Source: Neorhodopirellula pilleata (GTDB taxonomy: Bacteria; Planctomycetota; Planctomycetia; Pirellulales; Pirellulaceae). Taken from it: a stretch of 64,000 nt of DNA. A program made the position numbers and the translations under genes. Positions 17,782 through 28,549 of the stretch are shown one piece after another. The notes under the pieces were generated by a model that was not told the DNA's origin, did not search any database, and saw only the letters and a program-made list of their open reading frames with translations. The DNA lies in assembly GCF_007859915.1 (NCBI RefSeq), contig NZ_SJPM01000011.1:203191-267190 (forward strand). Direction: 5' to 3'. Within the stretch, counting starts at the first letter, position 1, and every line of letters begins with the position of its first letter.

Positions 17782-19290
17782 ATGAACCCGCAAGACATTT
17801 TGCGTTACGTCGATTCGCTGCACCGCGAAAAGAACATCGACTCGGAATTGCTTTTTCAAGCCATCGAATCGGCTTTGCAAAGTGCGGCGAAGAAGCAGTA
17901 CGGCGAAGATTCCGACGTGATCGTTTCGATCAATCGCAGCAACGGGCAGATCTCGGCGACGCTTGAAGGCGAACCGCTCGGCGACGACCAAATCGGACGG
18001 ATCGGGGCGCAGACCGCCAAACAAGTGATCATTCAAAAAGTCCGCGAGGCCGAGCGTGATGCCTTGATGATCGAGTACCGCGATCAGATCGGCGAGATCG
18101 TCAGCGGCATGATCGGCCGCGCCGATGGCGGTGTGGCGACGGTTAATTTAGGTAACGTCGAAGCGATCTTGCCTCGTAGCGAACAGATCCCTGGAGAGAG
18201 TCTGCATGCGAACGAGCGCGTCCGAGCGATCGTTTACGAAGTCCGCCCATCCGGTGGCAACCGTGTGCGGGTGGTTCTGAGCCGAACTCGGCCGCAATTT
18301 GTGCAGCAACTTTTTGAACAAGAGATCCCTGAACTCAACGACGGGGTGATCGAAATCAAGTCGATCTCGCGCGAACCGGGTTACCGCAGCAAAGTTGCCG
18401 TCAGCAGTGAAGACCAACAGATCGATCCGATCAGCGTTTGCGTCGGATACCGGGGCAGTCGAATCAAGGCTGTTCGCGAAGAACTCGCTGGCGAACACAT
18501 CGACGTCGTCCGTTACGACAGTGACCCCGAGGTTCTGATTCCCAACGCTTTGCAACCGGCCGAAGTCGATCAAGTGCTACTTTGCGATATGATCGGACGG
18601 GCGATCGTTTTGGTGCAAGAAGATCAGTTATCACTTGCGATCGGTCGCCGCGGTCAGAACGTGCGATTGGCGAGCAAGTTGTGCGGATGGGATATCGAAA
18701 TCATGACCAACGCCGAACTCGAAGAGCAAATCGAGCGGGCCGTGGGTGGATTCAGTCAAATCCCAGGCATCACCGAAGAAATCGCTCAGTCGTTGGTCGA
18801 GCAGGGCTATCTGTCTTACGATGACTTGTCGGTCATTGAGCCGGATCAATTCATGGAAATGAGCGGATTGACCGAAGAGCAAGTCGACCAAATCGTTGAG
18901 ATCGCCGAGCAACGTGCTGAGGAAGCCGAAAAAGCCGCTGCCGAAGAGCGTCGCGTCCGACGTGACCAGGAAAAGCTGGATCGCGACCGGGCCGAAATGG
19001 AACCTTTGACCGAACCCGCCGCTGAAGAAGATTTGTCGGAGGAAAGTCTTGCCGACGAGACTACCGTCGAAGAAGATTCAGTGGCAATGACCAGCGACGA
19101 AGAAGCCGACAGCGAAGCCGACGGCGAAACCCACAGCGAAACCGCAGACGCCCAAGAGCAAACCGCTGACGAAACGACTCCTCCCTCGGCGGAAACTGAA
19201 CCGTCCGCAGAGGCGGTGAGTATGGAAGAAGACGCCGCTGAGGTCTCCGATGAGACCGTGGCGGCGAAAGATTCCGAAGGAAACGGTTAA
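17782..19290 (+). CDS. nusA: Transcription termination/antitermination factor NusA
   Basis: 502 residues from the ATG at 17782 (MNPQDILRYVDSLHREK); a TTG three codons upstream is less likely. Order: N-terminal RNA-polymerase-binding domain (about 1-125), S1 domain (about 130-195), KH1 and KH2 (about 200-345; VGYRGSRIKAVREELAGE and SLAIGRRGQNVRLASKL), a helix-hairpin-helix unit (about 345-400; QIPGITEEIAQSLVEQG), then a strongly acidic Glu/Asp/Ala/Thr tail (about 420-502). It binds RNA polymerase and nascent RNA to modulate pausing and termination. It begins the classical nusA-infB-rbfA order; rimP, often first, is absent. Confidence 0.96.
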   Translation: MNPQDILRYVDSLHREKNIDSELLFQAIESALQSAAKKQYGEDSDVIVSINRSNGQISATLEGEPLGDDQIGRIGAQTAKQVIIQKVREAERDALMIEYRDQIGEIVSGMIGRADGGVATVNLGNVEAILPRSEQIPGESLHANERVRAIVYEVRPSGGNRVRVVLSRTRPQFVQQLFEQEIPELNDGVIEIKSISREPGYRSKVAVSSEDQQIDPISVCVGYRGSRIKAVREELAGEHIDVVRYDSDPEVLIPNALQPAEVDQVLLCDMIGRAIVLVQEDQLSLAIGRRGQNVRLASKLCGWDIEIMTNAELEEQIERAVGGFSQIPGITEEIAQSLVEQGYLSYDDLSVIEPDQFMEMSGLTEEQVDQIVEIAEQRAEEAEKAAAEERRVRRDQEKLDRDRAEMEPLTEPAAEEDLSEESLADETTVEEDSVAMTSDEEADSEADGETHSETADAQEQTADETTPPSAETEPSAEAVSMEEDAAEVSDETVAAKDSEGNG

Positions 19291-19559
19291 AGCGAACGTG
19301 CAGGCCGTTTTCAATTTTCGACGCTTTGCGTTATCCTAGTGCATCGACGAAGCCAACACGTTAGGCTTCGTGATCCAACCCATTTTTTTAACCGCTATGA
19401 AATTCCCCGACGCGAATCAATCGAAGTCATCCGGACTTGATTGAAATTGATGTCGATGGAGGTCTTTTTATGCGATTTTGAACGAAAAACCATGAAGCCG
19501 TGCGGCCCCGAGCGGGTCCGACGGACTTCATCTATCGAATTTGACAGGATTCCCACCCC

Positions 19560-22556
19560 GTGCCAGTACGCATTTACGCGCTCGCCAAAGAACTCAATCT
19601 CGACAGCAAGGATCTCGTTGATCTGGTGAAAAAAGCCGGAATCACCGGGAAAGGCTCTGCCCTTGCCAGCCTCACCGATGACGAAGCGAAGCAGGTCCGC
19701 GAGAACATCGCCGGCAGCTCCAAACCAGAACCAAAATCGTCCTCCGCTACGGCCGTCAAACCCGCCCCTCCTGCACCAATCGCACCCGTCCGCGAAGTCG
19801 CTCCGGTACGCGATCTCGATCGTGGCGCGCCACGTCGAACCTCACCGATCGACCTCGGTCGCACGAGGTCCAAAGACGGCGAAAGCATCGGGACGGCCGA
19901 TAAAGCCGGTTCACCCGAAAACAAACGTCCCGCTCCCGTTTTACGAGCTCCTAAGTTGGCACCCGCCGCTCCCGTTGAACCCGCCCAAGCTCCCGCCGAA
20001 ACGAATTCACCCAAGCCAGAAATCCGTTTGAAGGACGTCTTGCCGGGGCGTACCAGCGGAAACCTGAACAAACCTGCGACTCAGAAATCCGCTCCTGCTT
20101 CGGAACCCAAGGCCGAATCCCAGGCTCCGATCGAGCCGAAGTCACCTCCCGCCGGAGGGATGGCCAGCCGGATTGCTGACCGGATGGCCAATAATTCCGG
20201 CGGCCGCGTGGTTCCTAATCGACCGGGCGCACCGCTCGAACCGGTCCGTCGTGAAGGACTCGGTTCCGGTGGCGGAAAGATGCGTTCGCTCGACCGAGCG
20301 ACCTCCCGCAGCGGCGACAAGCCGAACGATGCCAAAGCCAAGAAACGGGAACCGCGGATCAAAGTGAATTTGGCGCAGTTGCCCAACGCGCCCGCGCCGA
20401 CGGCCCCGATCGCGCCAGGTGGTCCTGCCCAAAAACCTGATATCAAATTGACCCGCGACGTGATCGAAGGTCACAAGCAGGGCATGAAGGCACCGCTGGA
20501 ACGACTCGAAAAGGACGACGCCGAAAAGAAGCGGTCCAAGAAGGCGGGTGCCGTCATCGGTGAATTTGCCGGTCGCAAGAAAGCCATCGAAGAAGATGAA
20601 AAGCCGCGCAAGAAGGGCTTGGCCGGTATGGCCAGTGCCCGGGCGGAACGCTCACGTGGCGGTGGCGGTCGTCGTGTGATCGGCGCCACCGAACAAGAAC
20701 GTTCGATTTCTCGCCGCAACCGTCCGCGAATTCGTCGCAAAGGCACCAACACGGCTGCCCCTCGGAAGGAACGTGTTCAGCTCGAACTTCCTTGTACCGT
20801 TCGCTCGTTCTGCGAAGCGTCGGGGATCGCCATGTCCGACGTGATGAAGACGTTGATGGGCATGGGTATGATGTTAAACATCAACGCCGAAATGAACCTT
20901 GAGACGGCAGAAATGATCGCCACCGAAATGGGTGTCGATATCGAGCTCAAAGCGTCCGAGACGCTCGAAGACGAACTCATCACTCAGATCGAAGAACAGC
21001 AAGACGACGCCGACACTCTCGTGCCGCGGGCTCCGATCGTGACGTTCCTCGGACACGTCGACCACGGCAAAACTAGCCTGTTGGATTCCTTGATCGGTAT
21101 CAATGTCGTCAAAGGCGAAGCCGGTGGGATTACTCAACACATTCGCGCTTATGAAGTCAAGAAAGGCGGACGGACGGTGACGTTCGTCGATACGCCGGGT
21201 CACGAAGCGTTCACCGAGATGCGTGCCCGTGGTGCGAATGTGACGGACATCGCGGTCATTGTCGTAGCCGCCGACGACGGCATCATGCCCCAAACGATCG
21301 AAGCGATCAGTCACGCCAAAGCGGCCGAAGTTCCGATCGTCGTGGCGCTCAATAAGATCGACTTAGAAGGCGTCGACGCGAACCGTGTCATGACCCAACT
21401 GACCGAGTATCAGCTCACGCCGAGTGAATGGGGCGGTGACGTTGAAGTCGTTCGGACCAGTGCCACGACGGGCGAGGGCATGGAAGAGCTTCTCGAAACC
21501 TTGCTGACCGTGGCCGAGTTGCATGAATACACGGCCAATCCGAATCGATCGGCATTGGGCGTTTGTTTGGAATCCGAACAACACGGCGATAAGGGTGTGA
21601 TCGCGAAAATGGTCGTCCAGAACGGCACCTTGCGTGTCGGCGACATCTTGGTTTGTGGTCCTGCCCACGGTCGCGTCCGTGCGATGAAGGACACACTGAC
21701 CGGAAAGCCGGTTCGCGAAGCCGGACCGAGTACCCCGGTGAGTTTGACCGGATTGGACAAGGCCCCCGGCGCAGGCGACCGGTTCCATGTGCTCAAGGAT
21801 ATCACGCAAGCCCGACAAATCGCGTCCAGCCGGGATGACGAATACAGCCGACAGTCGCTGTCGGGAATCACGACCAAGGTGTCCTTCGATAGCTTCCAAG
21901 AGATGCTTCAAGGCGGCAACTTGGCTCCAGGCGAAGAACGCGTGAAGTTGAACTTGATCATCCGAGCCGATGCGCGTGGTTCGCTCGAAGCGATCGATAA
22001 AGAAATGAGCAAGTTCGATCACCCCGAAGTTGAGATCCGAGTGCTGCAGCGTAGCGTCGGCGGCATCTCGCTGGCCGATACGACGTTGGCCAGCGCCTCC
22101 AACGCCGTCATCCTCGGTTTCAACGTGATCCCTGATGAGCAAGCACGCGTGATGGCGGATCAACGCAATGTCGAGATCCGTCGCTATGACGTGATTTATA
22201 AGTTGACCGACGATATCCGAATGATGATCGAAGGACGCTTGAAACCCGAAGAACGCGTGGTCGAATTGGGCCGCGCGCTTGTCAAACAAGTCTTCTCGAT
22301 CAGCCGCGTGGGCACGATCGCGGGTTGTTATGTCGCGCAAGGATCGATCGTTCGCAACTGCCGGATCCGGGTCAGTCGCGACGGACGTGTGATCGGCGAT
22401 TACCAACTCGACACTCTCCGTCGCATCAAAGAAGATGTGAAAGAAGTCCCCCGTGGGATGGAGTGCGGTATTCGTTTGTCCGGTTTCAACGACATCAAAC
22501 AAGACGATGTTCTCGAAGCCTACAAGATCGAAGAAGTCGCCCGAACGCTCGATTGA
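19560..22556 (+). CDS. infB: Translation initiation factor IF-2
   Basis: 998 residues from a GTG at 19560. The N-terminus has the IF2-N helical motif ([20 protein letters not shown]). A long Pro/Ala/Lys-rich linker (about 60-400) follows, as is usual in long IF-2 proteins. The second IF2-N region is about 410-470. The GTPase domain (about 490-665) shows [18 protein letters not shown] and NKID. Domains II-IV, including the C-terminal fMet-tRNA-binding barrel, complete it. It recruits initiator tRNA to the 30S subunit. The 269-base gap from nusA holds an ACGAAGCC/GGCTTCGT hairpin (19347-19371), with a T run only 12 bases later. Confidence 0.97.
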   Translation: MPVRIYALAKELNLDSKDLVDLVKKAGITGKGSALASLTDDEAKQVRENIAGSSKPEPKSSSATAVKPAPPAPIAPVREVAPVRDLDRGAPRRTSPIDLGRTRSKDGESIGTADKAGSPENKRPAPVLRAPKLAPAAPVEPAQAPAETNSPKPEIRLKDVLPGRTSGNLNKPATQKSAPASEPKAESQAPIEPKSPPAGGMASRIADRMANNSGGRVVPNRPGAPLEPVRREGLGSGGGKMRSLDRATSRSGDKPNDAKAKKREPRIKVNLAQLPNAPAPTAPIAPGGPAQKPDIKLTRDVIEGHKQGMKAPLERLEKDDAEKKRSKKAGAVIGEFAGRKKAIEEDEKPRKKGLAGMASARAERSRGGGGRRVIGATEQERSISRRNRPRIRRKGTNTAAPRKERVQLELPCTVRSFCEASGIAMSDVMKTLMGMGMMLNINAEMNLETAEMIATEMGVDIELKASETLEDELITQIEEQQDDADTLVPRAPIVTFLGHVDHGKTSLLDSLIGINVVKGEAGGITQHIRAYEVKKGGRTVTFVDTPGHEAFTEMRARGANVTDIAVIVVAADDGIMPQTIEAISHAKAAEVPIVVALNKIDLEGVDANRVMTQLTEYQLTPSEWGGDVEVVRTSATTGEGMEELLETLLTVAELHEYTANPNRSALGVCLESEQHGDKGVIAKMVVQNGTLRVGDILVCGPAHGRVRAMKDTLTGKPVREAGPSTPVSLTGLDKAPGAGDRFHVLKDITQARQIASSRDDEYSRQSLSGITTKVSFDSFQEMLQGGNLAPGEERVKLNLIIRADARGSLEAIDKEMSKFDHPEVEIRVLQRSVGGISLADTTLASASNAVILGFNVIPDEQARVMADQRNVEIRRYDVIYKLTDDIRMMIEGRLKPEERVVELGRALVKQVFSISRVGTIAGCYVAQGSIVRNCRIRVSRDGRVIGDYQLDTLRRIKEDVKEVPRGMECGIRLSGFNDIKQDDVLEAYKIEEVARTLD

Positions 22557-22571
22557 TTCAGACTTCAGACT

Positions 22572-22627
22572 CTTTACTCCTCACTCTTTACTCCTCACTC
22601 TCTACTCCTCACTCTCTACTCCTCACT
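22572..22627 (+). repeat. Four tandem 14-bp repeats just upstream of rbfA
   Basis: Two copies of CTTTACTCCTCACT are followed by two of CTCTACTCCTCACT, running head to tail and ending six bases before the rbfA TTG. The strand is pyrimidine-only apart from A and has no Shine-Dalgarno sequence. Because 14 is not a multiple of three, gain or loss of one unit shifts the upstream open frame relative to rbfA. Confidence 0.9.
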
Positions 22628-22633
22628 CGCAAT

Positions 22634-23059
22634 TTGTCCCGCCGACTCCTTAAAGCTGCCGAAGCGATCCGTGAAGTGGTCGCTGCTTCCATCCTGACCG
22701 ACCTCCGTGATCCGCGGGTTGAAAACGTAACCGTTATCAGCGTGGAGGTGACGCCGGACATGCGCGAAGCCAAAGTGTTCGTCAGCGTAATGGGGGACGA
22801 GACTCAAAAAAACCTGTCAATTCGCGGTCTGCAGAATGCAGCGGGTTTTTTGCAGAGTAAGATTGCCAACCGACTCGACACGCGATACACACCGCGATTG
22901 CGATTCGAAATCGATCGCGGTCAAGAGAACGCGATGGCGGTGGGGGAAATTCTGGCGCGCATCCAACGGGAAAAAGACGGCGAGCCCGAACCACCGGAGC
23001 CGGAGGAATCACCGCCCGAGAACGCGCATTCGAACGATTCTGAATCCTCGAACAACTGA
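22634..23059 (+). CDS. rbfA: 30S ribosome-binding factor RbfA
   Basis: 141 residues from the TTG at 22634 (SRRLLKAAEAIREVVAASI). Homology begins exactly here, although the frame is open much further upstream through the repeats. It has the KH-type fold of RbfA: LTDLRDPRVENVTVISVEVTP, AKVFVSVMGDE and RLDTRYTPRLRFEID. The acidic, Pro-rich tail (about 113-141) is variable in the family. It aids 16S rRNA processing and cold adaptation. It is the third gene of the nusA-infB-rbfA unit, 77 bases after infB, with tandem repeats where a ribosome-binding site would be expected. Confidence 0.9.
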   Translation: MSRRLLKAAEAIREVVAASILTDLRDPRVENVTVISVEVTPDMREAKVFVSVMGDETQKNLSIRGLQNAAGFLQSKIANRLDTRYTPRLRFEIDRGQENAMAVGEILARIQREKDGEPEPPEPEESPPENAHSNDSESSNN

Positions 23060-23135
23060 TCGGCTGCGATTCGGCGAGAAGACTCGATCGATCCATCCAC
23101 CATTACCCAATTCAATCTTCCTTTGTTGACCGTTC

Positions 23136-24395
23136 ATGTCTGCAACGAACCGTTCAAAACTCATCGCCAAATTGCACGTGGCGTTGAAGAAACATTACAA
23201 AGTTCCCCCGGCGAGCCCGTCGAGGCCGCTGCTTGAACACGTTTTGTATGCGTGCTTATTGGAGGATTGTCCCAGTGAATTGGCCGACGAGGGTTTAGCG
23301 AAGCTGGAACAGGACTACTTCGATTGGAATGAAGTCCGTGTGACGACGATCACCGAACTGTCCGGTGTTTTGTCCAGTTTGCCGGACGCGAACAAAGCCG
23401 CAACGCGATTGAAATCGACGTTGCAAAGTATTTTCGAAGAGTTCTACTCGTTTGATTTAGACCATCTCAAGAAAGAGAACCTCGGCAAGGCGGTTGCTAA
23501 ATTCGAGAAACTGCCCGGAATCAGTCCGTTCGTGCTCAGCTACATCATCCAGCACGGACTGGGCGGACATTCGATTCCGATCGATTACTCGGCGATGGTG
23601 ATCATGCTCGTTACCGGCATCGCGAGCCAAGGCGAAGCGTCCGACGGCCGAGTTCCCGGTCTCGAACGGGCGATACCAAAAAGCAAGGGTGTCGAGTTTG
23701 CAAACTTGTTGCACCAGCCCGCCGTTGCTCTCACGATCGACGCCAATGACAAGACCGCTCGCGCTTTGATCGACTCGGTCGTCAAGGGCAGCTCTTCGGG
23801 CCTTGATGAGTGGCTCGATAGCAAGGAAGCCGCCAAGAAACGCGTCGCCCAACGGAAAGCCGAAGAACGCGAAGTCGCCAAGCAAGAAGCCGCCGCAATC
23901 GAAGAGGCTGCCCCGGTTGTCGCCGTACCGGCTGGCAAGAAGAAACCAATCCGCTCGGCGGCAAAGGCTACCTCGACCACGAACAAGCCGAAGTCCAAAA
24001 AGCCAGCGAAGGCGGCTGAACCTATCGCTTCGCCGAAACCAGCCTCCAAGACGACCGATGCCGAAGTCGTCAACGAATCAAAAACGACGAAGCCGAAATC
24101 AGCCAAGAAACCCGTCGAAGCGGTCGAGACTGTCGAGGCGGTAGATTCTGTCGAGACGGCTGATAAGAAAACGACGGACAAGAAAACTACCGCGAAGAAA
24201 ACGGCGGAAAAGAAAGCGGTCAAAACCGTAGCTGAAAAAACAGCTTCGCCGAAAAAATCCGCGAAGAAATCCGCCAAGAAGTCTGCCACCACGAAACCGA
24301 CTTCCGAAGTCGCGAAGCCGGCTGCCAAATCAACGTCGTCAGCTGCCAGCAAAAAATCTACCAATCGAAAATTGACCAAGCGAAAACCACGCTAA
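23136..24395 (+). CDS. Degenerate HhH-GPD (endonuclease III-like) domain fused to a histone H1-like Lys/Ala tail
   Basis: 419 residues. Residues about 8-225 follow the helical HhH-GPD fold of base-excision glycosylases: LLEHVLYACLLED, a helix-hairpin-helix LPGISPFVLSYI (126-137) and the Asp of IPID (Asp150). The catalytic lysine of Nth (LPGVGRKTA) is Phe132 here, and the C-terminal iron-sulfur cysteines are absent, so lyase activity is unlikely. Residues about 228-419 are Lys/Ala/Thr/Ser/Pro-rich with runs such as KKTTDKKTTAKKTAEKKA, like histone H1 or bacterial HU/H1 tails that bind DNA without sequence preference. It may scan or compact DNA. It lies between rbfA and yebC in one direction. 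Confidence 0.65.
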   Translation: MSATNRSKLIAKLHVALKKHYKVPPASPSRPLLEHVLYACLLEDCPSELADEGLAKLEQDYFDWNEVRVTTITELSGVLSSLPDANKAATRLKSTLQSIFEEFYSFDLDHLKKENLGKAVAKFEKLPGISPFVLSYIIQHGLGGHSIPIDYSAMVIMLVTGIASQGEASDGRVPGLERAIPKSKGVEFANLLHQPAVALTIDANDKTARALIDSVVKGSSSGLDEWLDSKEAAKKRVAQRKAEEREVAKQEAAAIEEAAPVVAVPAGKKKPIRSAAKATSTTNKPKSKKPAKAAEPIASPKPASKTTDAEVVNESKTTKPKSAKKPVEAVETVEAVDSVETADKKTTDKKTTAKKTAEKKAVKTVAEKTASPKKSAKKSAKKSATTKPTSEVAKPAAKSTSSAASKKSTNRKLTKRKPR

Positions 24396-24412
24396 CCCAA
24401 GGGAACCTTGAC

Positions 24413-25150
24413 ATGGCCGGGCATTCCAAATGGGCCAATATCCAGCATCGCAAAGGCCGCGTCGACGCCGCCCGTGGGAAGATGTGGAGCAAACTCAGCA
24501 AAGCGATCATCGTAGCCGCCAAAACGGGTGGCGGTGATCCGGCGGCGAACATCCGCTTACGGAAAGCGATCGACGATGCCAAAGCGGTATCAATGCCCAA
24601 GGACAACATCGAGCGGGCGGTCAAACGGGGCACCGGGGAACTTGATGGCGATGCGGTCGAAGAAGTTCTTTACGAAGGTTACGGCCCCGGAGGCGTCGCC
24701 GTGATGTGTCTGGCGTTGACGGACAATCGCAATCGAACGGCTCCCGAACTACGAACGATGTTCGGTAAACACGGCGGCGAACTGGGCAAGACTGGTTGCG
24801 TTTCCTACTTGTTTGAACGCAAAGGCTTATTCATTTTCCCAGCCGCAACGGACGAGGAACGAGTCACCGAAGTCGCCTTGGAAAACGGCGGCGATGACGT
24901 TGAAAAAGACGACGAGGGCCAAATCCAAGTTACCTGTGCCCCCGATATCTACGACGCCTTATCCGAAGCATTTGCCGCTGCCGAACTGCAAGCCGATGTC
25001 AACGAGATTTCACAGATCGCGTCGACCAATGTGGAGGTCGATGGTCCGACGGCCAAAAAAGTTCTGTCGCTGTTAGAAGCGCTCGATGATCACGACGATA
25101 TTCAAACGGTAAGCACCAACGTCAACTTTCCATCGGAAAGCCTGGCGTAA
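24413..25150 (+). CDS. yebC: YebC/PmpR family regulatory or ribosome-rescue factor
   Basis: 245 residues, the normal length. The N-terminus AGHSKWANIQHRKGRVDAAR is diagnostic, followed by AAKTGGGDPAANIRLRKAI, MPKDNIERAVKRGTGE and YEGYGPGGVAV. Three domains are expected, with the acidic second domain about 85-160. The family includes DNA-binding regulators and proteins that relieve ribosome stalling at proline runs; sequence does not decide between them. It begins 17 bases after the HhH-GPD/histone-like gene and is probably cotranscribed. Confidence 0.95.
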   Translation: MAGHSKWANIQHRKGRVDAARGKMWSKLSKAIIVAAKTGGGDPAANIRLRKAIDDAKAVSMPKDNIERAVKRGTGELDGDAVEEVLYEGYGPGGVAVMCLALTDNRNRTAPELRTMFGKHGGELGKTGCVSYLFERKGLFIFPAATDEERVTEVALENGGDDVEKDDEGQIQVTCAPDIYDALSEAFAAAELQADVNEISQIASTNVEVDGPTAKKVLSLLEALDDHDDIQTVSTNVNFPSESLA

Positions 25151-25206
25151 ATCTCGCCGACCATCCGGTTATCCCTTTTCAACCTCGCTTTGGCAAACAA
25201 AACGCG

Positions 25207-26073
25207 ATGGATTGGCTTCAAAACCTTACGGCCGATTGGGATTGGAATACGTTTTGGCCGGAAACCTTGGGTAAGGCCACCGGTGTGATCATCGGGATCA
25301 TGGCCAGCTGGTTTTTGTTGATTCGCCGACGACTGCAATCGATGAATCGGCTCAAAAGTGGCGACTCGGACGACGTTCTTTTTCAAGCTCACTATTTGGT
25401 TCCCGTCTCGACCGAAACGACGGAACACGGACCGGCGACTCGCTACCAATTGTTGTTTCGAAACGTCGCCGAGAAGAAGATCGTCCCGCAGATTTACGAC
25501 AACCCGGCGGCGGCGGAATTGGTCAAGACCCTTGGTGATCAAACGAGTTTGAACCAACCGATCTTACCGACTCAAGGTACGATCGGATTTGAAGTGCTCA
25601 ATGACGCGGCGAGTTGGATGAGCGGTGTGATGGCGACATCGTCGAACCAACGCCGGGTTTGGTTGTTTTGCATGACAGCCGAGGATCGCCAAGTGGTACG
25701 CAAACGATGTGTTCGTTGCTTCTTGATTCGCCCAGAGGACCTCGAGCGATTTCATGATTGGAATTGGTGCTGTGACCAAGTGTCTGTCGAACGGCCCTGG
25801 CATTGGTTCCGGGTCGTCGCCCTGCACCGCGTCGCGAGGCTGTACGCCGATCAATGCCGGATGCACAGCCACCCCGCCAAGTCCACGGCGATGCCGTTGG
25901 TCGATGACCAATCCGCACACCGCCGAATCGTTCCTTTGTCGTTAGGTTTAATTGAAACTGAACATCCTATTTGCGAACCATTCGAGTTGGATTGGGCTGC
26001 GCTCCGGTCCACTCCAGCCGGACGTCAGTTAATACTCGAAGAGGGGCCTTGGCCCGACGGGTTGTCCTCTTGA
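25207..26073 (+). CDS. Membrane-anchored protein of unknown function
   Basis: 288 residues. One hydrophobic segment (about 21-40, ATGVIIGIMASWFLLI) followed by RRR suggests an N-out, C-in membrane anchor. The remainder is soluble, with a strand-rich part (about 58-150) and a Trp/Cys/His-rich part (CCDQVSVERPWHWFRVVALHRVARLY, split about 195-220). No known domain was recognised. It follows yebC by 56 bases and precedes mdh by 87 in the same direction, so it may be read from the same transcript. Confidence 0.6.
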   Translation: MDWLQNLTADWDWNTFWPETLGKATGVIIGIMASWFLLIRRRLQSMNRLKSGDSDDVLFQAHYLVPVSTETTEHGPATRYQLLFRNVAEKKIVPQIYDNPAAAELVKTLGDQTSLNQPILPTQGTIGFEVLNDAASWMSGVMATSSNQRRVWLFCMTAEDRQVVRKRCVRCFLIRPEDLERFHDWNWCCDQVSVERPWHWFRVVALHRVARLYADQCRMHSHPAKSTAMPLVDDQSAHRRIVPLSLGLIETEHPICEPFELDWAALRSTPAGRQLILEEGPWPDGLSS

Positions 26074-26133
26074 CGACGGCGTGGGGGCTGCGACCATACG
26101 GGCTGATTTCCCCGATACCCACTTCTTCACTGA

Positions 26134-27108
<975 letters not shown>

Positions 27109-27112
27109 TTTG

Positions 27113-27231
27113 GACTGCTAAAAAGTTGGTATCGCAGCATTTTCCATGTTGCGCAAGTTTATTACCACGTTTTTTGGCGAAGCGAGTCGGTACGGTTTTC
27201 GGGCCAACGGCCCATCTGTTTGCCTGGCCCA
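27113..27231 (+). repeat. Dispersed repeat family, copy 1 (ACTGCTAAAAAGTTGG...)
   Basis: From CTGCTAAAAAGTTGG through GTTGCGCAAGTTT to CGGGCCAACGGCCCATC and GCCTGGCCCAG it matches 39460-39582, with point changes and the same spacing. It begins five bases after the mdh stop. It contains the short palindrome GGGCCAACGGCCC. Confidence 0.8.
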
Positions 27232-27356
27232 GTTGAGCGATTGCCAATCGCTTGAGGTGTTTCCAGGGGTATATTCTCGCAAATTGGTTTCGCGGTAGTC
27301 GGCGTTCAATTCGAAGTCTGACACCGCAGGGTGAATCGGATTTAGGTCCTAAACTA

Positions 27357-27459
27357 AGAACGTGTTTTAAAAAGGGGTCTGACCCTTTGGAGGCGAGTCG
27401 ATTTCATTGGGTTTTTGGCCTCGCCGGAGAGGGTCAGACCCCTTTTTAAAACACGTTCT
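27357..27459. repeat. 103-bp palindromic element with 30-bp perfect arms
   Basis: The left arm (27357-27386) begins AGAACGTGTTTTAAAAAGGG and ends GTCTGACCCT; the right arm (27430-27459) is its exact complement. The inner 43 bases contain GGAGGCGAGT and CTCGCCGGAGA. The core GGGGTCTGACCCT and the inner part match, inverted, the element at 55340-55437, but the outer arm sequence differs. The 460-base gap between mdh and the next gene holds only this and the preceding repeat. Confidence 0.85.
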
Positions 27460-27568
27460 AAGATTCCATCCATTACAATCAAGCCAAACGTAGAGTCTGC
27501 AGGATCATGCGGTGACTCTATCCGCGCGTCGTATTTCACCAATATCTCAACTTGAAAACCTCGGCTTG

Positions 27569-28537
27569 ATGAGAATTCCTCTGACATTAGTGGTCGCGAT
27601 GATCGGGACGGTTGCCACGGCTTGCAACATTCCCGTATTTCGATACGCGTTGGAACGTTGGCAACCGGACGCGTGCGAGATCATTGTTTTCCACGACGAA
27701 GAGGTATCGACATCCGATGCGGCGAGGATGCGACGACTTCAAAACGATCTAGACCGCTCGGGTGCGAATGCCAGTTTGGTACACGTGGATACCTCGGGCG
27801 CGATGTCGGCTGAACACCGCGACTTATGGAAAGATCTCAATGGGAACAAACAGCCGACGCTTCCCTACCTGTTGGCTCGGACCACGATCGGTCGATCACA
27901 GATTGTGAATCACTGGCATCAGACGCTGTCCGAATCCTCGAGCAGGGATCTGCTTGAATCTCCCGCCCGCGCTGAGTTAGCCAAGCGATTGATGGCCGGG
28001 CACAGTGTGGTATGGGTAATGGTCACTTCGCCTGATGCAGAGCGAACACAGGCCGCAAAAAAATTGCTAGAAAACTCTTTCACGCATTTAGAGCAAACGA
28101 TTCGGTTGCCCGAAGGCATCGGATTGCCCGGTTCGGAACTCTACGCTGACATCCCTCTGGTCGTGCGATTCAGTTTGCTTGAAATCGCCCACGACGATCC
28201 GGCCGAATCGTTCTTGACGAGTTTGTTGACCGGAATTCGACGGCAAGCTTTTCTAGACGGTGAGCCACTGCTGGTACCTGTATTCGGTCGCGGACGCGCC
28301 CTCGAAGTGATCCCGGCGGGCGATTTTTCGGCAGCATTGATGGAGGATTTGACTTTGTTTCTCAGCGGTGCCTGTTCCTGCCAAGTGAAGGAACAAAACC
28401 CTGGCTTTGATTTATTGATCAGTGCCGACTGGGATACCGCGTTGTTTGGTGACGAAGAGAATCGTCCTCCCGATCGCACGTCGGAAGAAGGCAAAAATCG
28501 TGAACCGGTTTTGCTGACCATTCCACCGGGCCGCTAA
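27569..28537 (+). CDS. Secreted or lipid-anchored protein of unknown function, first gene of an ABC import operon
   Basis: 322 residues from the ATG at 27569 (MRIPLTLVVAMIGTVATAC); this start leaves a short signal with a possible lipobox ending at Cys19. CNIPVFRYALERW follows directly. The protein is mixed alpha/beta with a second cysteine pair near the end (GACSCQVKEQNPGFDLL). No known domain was recognised. It lies 12 bases before the substrate-binding protein gene, so it is probably part of the same import system, perhaps as an extra periplasmic or outer-membrane-side component. Confidence 0.65.
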   Translation: MRIPLTLVVAMIGTVATACNIPVFRYALERWQPDACEIIVFHDEEVSTSDAARMRRLQNDLDRSGANASLVHVDTSGAMSAEHRDLWKDLNGNKQPTLPYLLARTTIGRSQIVNHWHQTLSESSSRDLLESPARAELAKRLMAGHSVVWVMVTSPDAERTQAAKKLLENSFTHLEQTIRLPEGIGLPGSELYADIPLVVRFSLLEIAHDDPAESFLTSLLTGIRRQAFLDGEPLLVPVFGRGRALEVIPAGDFSAALMEDLTLFLSGACSCQVKEQNPGFDLLISADWDTALFGDEENRPPDRTSEEGKNREPVLLTIPPGR

Positions 28538-28549
28538 AGGAACGCTGTT

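Noticed and set aside
19347-19391. Intrinsic terminator between nusA and infB
   Set aside because: An 8-bp ACGAAGCC/GGCTTCGT hairpin exists, but the T run begins 12 bases after the stem, too far for normal intrinsic termination; nusA and infB are normally cotranscribed.
22325-22633. Start of rbfA far upstream inside infB
   Set aside because: The frame is open, but RbfA homology begins at the TTG at 22634; the extension would translate the tandem repeats and the infB end in a wrong frame.
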